A DNA stretch of 36,239 nucleotides from an uncultured Muribaculaceae bacterium (GTDB lineage Bacteria > Bacteroidota > Bacteroidia > Bacteroidales > Muribaculaceae), in contig CALUMH010000025.1 in NCBI GenBank assembly GCA_944321685.1, positions 1 through 36,239 on the forward strand. Direction: 5' to 3'. The position numbers and the translations under genes are program-made. Of the stretch, positions 30,695 through 36,239 are shown one piece after another; positions within the stretch are counted from its first letter, which is position 1, and every line of letters begins with the position of its first letter. The notes under the pieces were generated by a model. That model was not told where the DNA came from, ran no database searches, and saw only the letters and a list, made by a program, of their open reading frames with translations.

Positions 30695-31609
30695 ATGCTC
30701 AATATTCTCAGTAAAGTCAAAAATCGCCTGAATGCAGCCTTGCACACGCAGATAATGACACAACGTGTGATGTATGCCATGCGCAACAATTGGCTCATGG
30801 ACAAAGCGTTAAATAGCAATGAGCCCGGAACCTCGGTCGATAAAATTTGTGAGCAAGAAGTGATTGTTTCTATTACTTCTTATGATAAACGCATTTATGA
30901 TGCGCCTGCGGCCATTGAAAGCATAATGCAGGGCAGCTTGAAACCTAATAGAATAATCCTTTGGCTTGGCGAAGAAATGCGTGATACTGTTCTGCCCATA
31001 GCATTGCGTCGGCAACAAAAGCGTGGACTTGAAATATGCTATTGTAAAGACATAGGACCATACACCAAGCTGATACCCGCCCTTAGGTGCTATCCGCAAT
31101 CGATAATAATAACCATCGATGACGACGCGGCCTATGCTTTCGACATGGTGGAAAAATTAGTAGCCACACATACTAAATATCCCGGGAGTATCATAGCAAA
31201 CCGTTTCCATCGCATAGTGCTTTCGCCCGATGGTCGGCCCGTGAGCTACATGAAATGGAAATGGCGCATTACCGAGGTTGAAGAAAATTCGCCGCTTAAT
31301 TTTTTTACAGGTGTAGGCGGAGTTTTGTATCCTCCCGGTTGCTTGCCCAAAGAAACATTGAACGAGGCTGTATTTACGCACTTATGCCGGTACGCCGATG
31401 ATATATGGCTGAATGCTATGGCATTGCTTGGCGGTACAACTGCGAAAAAATGTCCCACACATGATAAGTATGGAGAGGAATACATATGTAATCCCGATAT
31501 ACAAGATACCGGATTACTGAATATTAATATAGGAAAGGAATGCGCAAATGACCAACAAATGAAAGCTGTATTCGACCATTACAAGCTGTGGGATAAATTA
31601 AAACCGTAA
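30695..31609 (+). CDS. Glycosyltransferase, GT-A-like
   Basis: 304 residues from ATG 30695; a TTG-started extension is possible but overlaps the promoter. The N-terminus (MLNILSKVKNRLNAALHTQIM) is basic. VIVSITSYDKRIYDAPAAIESIMQGSLKPNRIILWLGE opens the nucleotide-sugar domain, and IIITIDDDAAYAFD gives the DxD-type metal site (142-144). FFTGVGGVLYPPGCL and YADDIWLNAMALLGG mark the acceptor half. Substrate unknown. It is followed 20 bases on by another glycosyltransferase on the same strand. Confidence 0.78.
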   Translation: MLNILSKVKNRLNAALHTQIMTQRVMYAMRNNWLMDKALNSNEPGTSVDKICEQEVIVSITSYDKRIYDAPAAIESIMQGSLKPNRIILWLGEEMRDTVLPIALRRQQKRGLEICYCKDIGPYTKLIPALRCYPQSIIITIDDDAAYAFDMVEKLVATHTKYPGSIIANRFHRIVLSPDGRPVSYMKWKWRITEVEENSPLNFFTGVGGVLYPPGCLPKETLNEAVFTHLCRYADDIWLNAMALLGGTTAKKCPTHDKYGEEYICNPDIQDTGLLNINIGKECANDQQMKAVFDHYKLWDKLKP

Positions 31610-31629
31610 TTTTTTTAAGATACTTAATA

Positions 31630-32772
31630 ATGCGGCAACTTAAAATATTGTTTATGGGCGATGGCAGTAATTTACATAATTGTCTTGCTGCCACGTTGAA
31701 GAATATGGGCCACTCGGTGACTGTGGTGTCAAACGGTAGTCGATGGATGAATACCAAGCGGGATATCAACTTGTCGCGCGGACAAGGTAAAAAGGGCGCG
31801 GTAAAATATATATTCGATATAATTAAAACTTTGCCAAAGTTGCGAGGTTACGACATTGTGCATTTGTCAAGTATTGCGTTCTTAGATTTGCGGCGTGAAA
31901 AAATACGTTATGTTTTCGATTATTTGAAACGGAACAACAAGTATATTTTTCTTTCGGCTTTGGATGGGGATTATAACTACGTGCAAATGTGTCGCGAGGG
32001 AAAAGTGTTGCGCTATTCCGAATTTTTGGTAGGCGACAAGCCGTCGCCTTTCATACTGTCACCCGAAGCCGACATTTGGGGGCAACACAATTGGGATATG
32101 CCGGTAATGAAATGGTACTGCGATTACATCACATCGCGATTAGACGGTGTGGTGGCCTGCCTGTATGAATATTATAAAGCATTTGAAGGATATGTGCCAC
32201 CCGGGAAACTTGCATACGGTGGAATACCCATCGAAACTCAATCGATTGAACCTCATATCATTGATAAAACTCCCGAGAAAGTAAAATTTTTCCTCGGACG
32301 GCAACGGAACCGGATGACACTGAAAGGTACCGACCTGATGCTTGATGCTCTGCGGCGCACTTGTGACCGATACCCGGGATTGTGCGAGATGCAAGTAGTG
32401 GAAAACCGACCTTATAGCGAATACATCGAATTGCTTTCATCGGCTCATGTGAACCTCGACCAACTGTATTCCTACACACCGGCCACCAATGCCTTGCTGG
32501 GGATGGTCCGTGGCGTAGTAGCCGTGAGCGGTGCCGAACCGGAATATTACGACTTTATCGGCGAACATGACTGCCAACCTATAATCAACGTCTCGCCACT
32601 TGTTGAAGGAGATATCGACAATAAGCTTGCATGGATTGTAGAGCACCGCGACCTATTACCTGCACTCTCTCGACAGAGCAGGGAATTTGTAATAAAGCAC
32701 AACGACAACCGCCTTGTAGCTCGCCGCCACCTCGACTTTTGGCAAAAAATCATGGCAGCATCGCCACGTTGA
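31630..32772 (+). CDS. GT-B fold glycosyltransferase (family 4-like)
   Basis: 380 residues. The N-terminal Rossmann half begins LKILFMGDGSNLHNCLAATLKNMGHSVTVVSNG. The C-terminal half has VKFFLGRQRNRMTLKGTDLMLDALRRTCDRYPG, the MQVVENRPYSEYIELLSSAHVNLDQLY stretch and TNALLGMVRGVVAVSGAEPEYYDFIGE, where GT4 enzymes bind the nucleotide. It probably transfers a sugar to a growing glycan at the inner membrane. It belongs with the preceding transferase. Its stop codon is 2 bases from the stop of the convergent response-regulator gene, leaving no room for a terminator between them. Confidence 0.82.
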   Translation: MRQLKILFMGDGSNLHNCLAATLKNMGHSVTVVSNGSRWMNTKRDINLSRGQGKKGAVKYIFDIIKTLPKLRGYDIVHLSSIAFLDLRREKIRYVFDYLKRNNKYIFLSALDGDYNYVQMCREGKVLRYSEFLVGDKPSPFILSPEADIWGQHNWDMPVMKWYCDYITSRLDGVVACLYEYYKAFEGYVPPGKLAYGGIPIETQSIEPHIIDKTPEKVKFFLGRQRNRMTLKGTDLMLDALRRTCDRYPGLCEMQVVENRPYSEYIELLSSAHVNLDQLYSYTPATNALLGMVRGVVAVSGAEPEYYDFIGEHDCQPIINVSPLVEGDIDNKLAWIVEHRDLLPALSRQSREFVIKHNDNRLVARRHLDFWQKIMAASPR

Positions 32773-32774
32773 CT

Positions 32775-33539
32775 TTATATTTCCTGGAAATGGTGACGCA
32801 AATCGCGGCCGTAAGTGCGACCGATGGGCAACTCGTCTTCTTCAAACGGTGGATACAGTCGGCACTTGGTTGTTCCCACAAGCAACAAGTAATGCATATT
32901 CACTATATACGACTGGTGGGTCTGCACAAATTGCGCGCTATATTGCAATATGTCGTTAGCCGAAGTGCCACGCTTCAATTGCACAAAACTGTGGTCGTTA
33001 AGTGCCACTTCCCACACTTTGCGCCGCATACTGTAACGGAAATACCCTATGTCGCACAATCGCATCACACGCAATTCATTGGTATAAGTCGTGGCCGTAA
33101 ACACTTCACCTTGCCTCGTCGTCGGATGTGGGTCGGGAGCTTTCAGCAGATCGCTATTAGTTAATATCCTATGGCGGCGATAACGCTTTATAACTTTGTT
33201 GAGTTCAAGTTCGTCGATAGGCTTCAACAGATAATCGGCTTCATCACTCTTGAAAGTACCCTCTTCATATTCCTTATAATAACCGGTAAACATGACAATA
33301 TAGGCATCGGCATGAATTGCTTTTACCGCCTTAATAAAATCAAGCCCGTTACAATCGGGCAACTCTATGTCAAGGAAAAGAAGGTCGGGCTTCACTTTAG
33401 CCACCATTTCGCGCCCGGTTTTGCACAAACCCGCGCTCCCCACTACCTCAAGGTCGGGGTAATCAGACAAGACTTCGCTCAACTTCTCAATCGACTTCTC
33501 GTCGTCATCAATGATCAATACTTTGGTCTTATTACTCAT
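32775..33539 (-). CDS. LytTR-family response regulator
   Basis: 254 residues from ATG 33539; the frame extends to 33671 but the promoter lies inside that part. Receiver domain about 5-122: acidic pocket Asp11/Asp12, phospho-acceptor Asp57 (LLFLDIELPD), Thr85 (MFTGYY) and Lys106 (LLKPIDE). The LytTR DNA-binding domain fills about 145-250 (CDIGYFRYSMRRKVWEVAL, SAQFVQTHQSYIVNMHYLL). Such regulators usually pair with a LytS-type histidine kinase; none is adjacent, so it is an orphan here. Promoter with both halves at 33560-33591. The target regulon cannot be inferred from this window. Confidence 0.9.
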   Translation of the reverse strand: MSNKTKVLIIDDDEKSIEKLSEVLSDYPDLEVVGSAGLCKTGREMVAKVKPDLLFLDIELPDCNGLDFIKAVKAIHADAYIVMFTGYYKEYEEGTFKSDEADYLLKPIDELELNKVIKRYRRHRILTNSDLLKAPDPHPTTRQGEVFTATTYTNELRVMRLCDIGYFRYSMRRKVWEVALNDHSFVQLKRGTSANDILQYSAQFVQTHQSYIVNMHYLLLVGTTKCRLYPPFEEDELPIGRTYGRDLRHHFQEI

Positions 33540-33859
33540 CTCAAAAATAATTTGCGTTCCAAATTTAACACTTTTCCCCCAATTATGCAAATGCCCACCA
33601 ATCAAAAGACCTCCACGATTCTTCCATTCACAATGACCTGCCAATGTGAGAAGGGGTGTGCCGAAATACAATTTTGTAATTATGTAGAAACGAAAATTTT
33701 ATCCCCCTCCTCTACATAACAAGCCATTAAACGACCGAAACAGGCAAACCACCGGCAGTTGATCATGCCGAATTATCCGCCGGCTTGCCACCTCACATAC
33801 ATCGATAAAGCAACCTGCTTAAAAGCCAGTCAAAACTTACAATTTGACTTGATTTTTCA
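33540..33859. other. Intergenic region with promoter and inverted repeats
   Basis: 320 bases between the minus-strand LytTR gene and the stop of the upstream ATPase gene. It holds the LytTR promoter (33560-33591), a 9-base inverted repeat TTATGTAGA/TCTACATAA (33680-33688 and 33711-33719), and an imperfect GGCAA...CCGGC / GCCGG...TTGCC stem around 33744-33790 that could end the ATPase transcript. No gene seen: the small plus-strand frames lack signals. Confidence 0.45.
33560..33591 (-). promoter_or_regulatory. Promoter for the LytTR regulator
   Basis: Minus strand: TTTG at 33591-33588, a 20-base spacer, TAAATTTG at 33567-33560, then ATG at 33539. Confidence 0.7.
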
Positions 33860-35470
33860 CTATTTATCCGGCTTGGTTGTTCCAATGTCAGAGGAACCGT
33901 TAGTGGAAGCATCGGTAATCCCGAAACAGTTTTTTACAGCTTGACGAATGGATTGGGCATCGGGGCCGTTCTCTTTCAATATCGACAGGATAGCTTTCAC
34001 ATAGTGGTCCTTGTTGCGCAAGCCACATAACGGTGCCACGTTGCTATTGTTGATTATGGTCTTTTCGTTGAACACTTTCAGCACGGCGGCATAATCATCA
34101 CGTTGCTCATAGTCATGGAACCGGCGACAGAAGTTATCATATAATCCGCGCGGATTTATTTCATATACAAGGTCGGAAATATGGTCTTCAAGGGCATTGA
34201 TATTCTGGAACTTGCGGTCGATTTGCATCTCCACGCTGCTTTTCACGTTATGGCGCACGTGCATCAGTGCCTGCTGCTTGAGCATGGAGCGGAACATATT
34301 GAGCACCGCGTGCTTCACTTTCAGGAACACCCTGTTCTCGTCCTTATGATAATGGCGTGCCACGGTTCGCACCACCCCTTCAAGCATTAATATATTCTCA
34401 ATTTCGGCCACATCGGGCACGAATATCTTTTTTTGCCTCAAATAAGACACTTCGTGGTCGTTGCGGCGATCCCTGTCAACAATTCCGTGACTGTCAAGGT
34501 GATGAAACGCCTGCATATCGTTAAAAGCCCGCGTAACCTCTATCACCTTGTCACAACTGCCCACAGGCTTCACGGTATATTCGGTAAAAATAAGCGGATA
34601 CAGTTTCGAGTCGATGCTATGCATCTCATCGCCTTCGACAAACAACACAGGCTTTCGGCTGCCAAGTATGTCGAAATATATCTCATCGGGGAAAGTGGAA
34701 TTCGACACTATGCGGTAATCCCATGCCTCGCGCGTGTTGTCGTAACTGCGCACCCACACGCACACATTGTCGATGCGCGACGATGCAAATTCTATGTCAT
34801 GTGTGTTATAGATAAACGTGCAGTCGGGACGCATCTCCTCAATCACATTCCACAGCGTCTGCATTATGCTGTGATGCAGGAAGATCTCAGGCGAATCGAC
34901 AAAAATCACTGCGTCGGGCATCGCATACAACACCGCCCCGATGTAATAAAGCACCGCTTTTTCGCCATTGGAAAGCAATTGAGAACTGTAAGGCTCGTCG
35001 TCGCTTTCATTCGAGAATAGCAATTTACCGTCAAGCCGTTGCACCCTGTTTTGTGGGAACACCTCCATCCACCGGCGCAACACATCGTCGAGGCGCGTAC
35101 GCGGCATCTCCACCTTCTCGCCCGATTTCAACCTGGCCTTGTAAGTAAGCATATCAATAAATTCTTCCTGCATCAACAGGAAGATGAGCCGTTCAAGCTC
35201 GCTCTCGGCCGCGCCCTTGAAAATGTGCGTCTGCGAGGCTTTGTCATTATAAAGCATATCAATCGACCCTTCAAGGTGGTTGATCGACGTGGTGGGGAAT
35301 ATAGCTTTCAATGCCGACAGTTTATAGGCCCGGTGTGGAAACATCTCGATAAGCCGTGTCGAAAAGCGCGTCTTGCCCGCACCGTTGGCACCTATCACAG
35401 TAACACGGCGTGCATCGTTGATTATATCGGGCTTTCCGCCGTTTATCTTGTTGGGCAGGATTATATTCAT
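33860..35470 (-). CDS. ABC-type ATPase fused to a DUF4435/TOPRIM-like domain (OLD/PARIS-like)
   Basis: 536 residues from ATG 35470; the longer frame to 35557 crosses the promoter. An SMC/RecF-type ATPase half has Walker A GANGAGKT (27-34), signature LLSNGE (165-170), Walker B AVIFVDSPE (187-195) and a switch His224 (NTHDIEF). It is followed by a nuclease-like half: VLFVEGDE (Glu279), GIVDRDRR (Asp332/Asp334) and AEIENIL (Glu356/Glu358), which is the DUF4435 layout. OLD-family nucleases and the merged AriA-AriB PARIS proteins have this order and size and act in phage defence. The alternative is a housekeeping repair ATPase. It sits alone, with its own -33/-7 promoter. The defence role is inferred. 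Confidence 0.75.
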   Translation of the reverse strand: MNIILPNKINGGKPDIINDARRVTVIGANGAGKTRFSTRLIEMFPHRAYKLSALKAIFPTTSINHLEGSIDMLYNDKASQTHIFKGAAESELERLIFLLMQEEFIDMLTYKARLKSGEKVEMPRTRLDDVLRRWMEVFPQNRVQRLDGKLLFSNESDDEPYSSQLLSNGEKAVLYYIGAVLYAMPDAVIFVDSPEIFLHHSIMQTLWNVIEEMRPDCTFIYNTHDIEFASSRIDNVCVWVRSYDNTREAWDYRIVSNSTFPDEIYFDILGSRKPVLFVEGDEMHSIDSKLYPLIFTEYTVKPVGSCDKVIEVTRAFNDMQAFHHLDSHGIVDRDRRNDHEVSYLRQKKIFVPDVAEIENILMLEGVVRTVARHYHKDENRVFLKVKHAVLNMFRSMLKQQALMHVRHNVKSSVEMQIDRKFQNINALEDHISDLVYEINPRGLYDNFCRRFHDYEQRDDYAAVLKVFNEKTIINNSNVAPLCGLRNKDHYVKAILSILKENGPDAQSIRQAVKNCFGITDASTNGSSDIGTTKPDK

Positions 35471-35496
35471 AATATGGTGGTTTTTTCGTGATACTT

Positions 35497-35528
35497 CAAA
35501 TTTAGCAAATAAACCCCGCCCGTGCAAA
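35497..35528 (-). promoter_or_regulatory. Promoter for the ATPase-DUF4435 gene
   Basis: Minus strand: TTTG at 35528-35525, a 20-base spacer, TAAATTTG at 35504-35497, 26 bases from the ATG at 35470. Confidence 0.7.
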
Positions 35529-35579
35529 CTATGACAGTCACAATTTTTACGCGTCATATAATATTCGGAACATTTTACC

Positions 35580-35587
35580 TAATTTTG
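35580..35587 (+). promoter_or_regulatory. -7 element for the GNAT gene at 35609
   Basis: TAATTTTG, 21 bases before ATG 35609. Confidence 0.5.
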
Positions 35588-35608
35588 CGACAATCAAACA
35601 GGCATACA

Positions 35609-36124
35609 ATGAAAGATTTTGTATTTCGTGAAGCATGGCCTATCGATGTCGATGCCATAATGGAGATTATCGACTATGCACGTTGCAGAATGCTCGATGA
35701 GGGTAAGCAACAATGGGACGAGCATTATCCTTTGCGCAAAGATATCGAGGCCGACATTGCTGCAAGACACGGTATGGTGTTATGCATGGCAGGCCGTGTG
35801 GAGGCTTATGGTGCCGTTATCTTCGGTGAAGAACCTGCCTACCGCCACATCGGCAAAGGCCGATGGCTTAGCGAACAACCTTATGCAGTGGTCCACCGTC
35901 TTGCCGTGTCACAGCGGCAGCGGCAAAAAGGTTTGGGAATGCTTATGATGCAACAAGTGGAGGAGATGGCGCACCGACGCGGTGTGTACAGCATAAAAAT
36001 CGACACTAACTTTGACAATACAGCCATGCTGCACCTGCTTAAAAAAATGCATTTTACTTATTGCGGAGAAGTCAACTACAGCCGTGGCACACGCAAGGCC
36101 TATGAAAAACTGTTATCCGATTAA
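35609..36124 (+). CDS. GNAT-family N-acetyltransferase
   Basis: 171 residues from ATG 35609; the upstream part of the frame covers the promoter. Typical GNAT fold: FREAWPIDVDAIMEIIDYAR opens it, AVVHRLAVSQRQRQKGLGMLMMQQVEEMA is motif A with the acetyl-CoA loop QRQKGLG, and IKIDTNFDNTAMLHLLKKMHFTYCGEV gives the C-terminal substrate side. The acceptor (amino acid, peptide, antibiotic or ribosomal protein) cannot be told. It is divergent from the ATPase-DUF4435 gene, with the two promoters back to back, and no operon partner is visible before the next gene begins at 36223. Confidence 0.87.
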   Translation: MKDFVFREAWPIDVDAIMEIIDYARCRMLDEGKQQWDEHYPLRKDIEADIAARHGMVLCMAGRVEAYGAVIFGEEPAYRHIGKGRWLSEQPYAVVHRLAVSQRQRQKGLGMLMMQQVEEMAHRRGVYSIKIDTNFDNTAMLHLLKKMHFTYCGEVNYSRGTRKAYEKLLSD

Positions 36125-36210
36125 CAACGTACAAATAGTGCCCCCGAGATGGTATTTTGGGAACAGCGGATTTTCCCGGTTGGTGGAACGGGGATTTCAG
36201 GAATATAGCT

Positions 36211-36218
36211 TAACTTTG
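36211..36218 (+). promoter_or_regulatory. -7 element for the gene entering at the right edge
   Basis: TAACTTTG, 4 bases before the ATG at 36223, so a near-leaderless start. Confidence 0.45.
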
Positions 36219-36222
36219 TATC

Positions 36223-36239
36223 ATGGAACATATTAAACT
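36223..36239 (+). CDS. Start of a gene cut by the window edge
   Basis: ATG at 36223 followed by codons for EHIK, directly after a TAACTTTG promoter core. Only five full codons are visible, so nothing can be said about the product, and the call rests on the promoter alone. Confidence 0.35.

Noticed and set aside
1..36239. CRISPR arrays, rRNA or tRNA genes
   Set aside because: I saw no spaced direct-repeat array and no tRNA-like T-arm pattern or rRNA stretch while reading. A tRNA scan was not available, so a divergent tRNA could be missed.

Overview
The window looks like a chromosomal segment of a gut-type Bacteroidales genome, Muribaculaceae being my best guess. The signs are: repeated Bacteroidetes promoter cores (TAnnTTTG, several with a TTTG 19-20 bases upstream), few Shine-Dalgarno sites, a DUF6443-type RHS protein, a BspA-type leucine-rich-repeat protein with a type 9 secretion-like tail, and many small lipoproteins. 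No rRNA, tRNA or CRISPR array was seen. Family assignments are from sequence reading only; no database search was run.

Layout. Positions 1-4364 (minus strand) are an RHS polymorphic-toxin locus. A signal-peptide RHS protein ends in an M91-like zinc-metallopeptidase tip and is followed by a likely immunity gene. Beyond that lies a second, displaced copy of the RHS core end, cut by what looks like an IS21-type element running off the window edge. The main RHS gene is split by one in-frame TAG codon. 4742-7065 holds an HTH-cupin regulator and an acyl-CoA/acetate-CoA ligase. 7216-10176 holds a small membrane protein and a large secreted LRR protein. 10288-14775 is mostly housekeeping (a DbpA-like helicase, RbfA, a LolE/FtsX-like permease), with an orphan tyrosine recombinase between the helicase and RbfA. 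A decayed cytidylate-kinase remnant follows.

15069-17363 (minus) holds the most unusual gene: one reading frame encoding an ECF sigma factor, a transmembrane helix, a disordered linker and an outer-membrane beta-barrel, just downstream of a methyltransferase. 17763-18831 is a divergent flavin reductase / Nim-like PPOX pair. 18837-24168 includes a GIN-domain protein, DusB, an S66 L,D-carboxypeptidase, a DUF2795 protein, TadA and a ComM-like ATPase. 24275-29674 includes a lipoprotein, a GNAT protein, an RNase H / zinc-ribbon membrane protein / small membrane protein run, shikimate kinase and a lipoprotein. 29686-32772 has three glycosyltransferases. 32775-36239 has an orphan LytTR response regulator, an ABC-type ATPase fused to a DUF4435/TOPRIM-like nuclease domain (OLD/PARIS-like defence candidate), a GNAT acetyltransferase and the first codons of another gene.

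How they fit: most genes are short housekeeping operons. The accessory signals are the AT-rich RHS tip/immunity cassette, the recombinase, the sigma-barrel fusion with its AT-rich surroundings, and the ATPase-DUF4435 gene.
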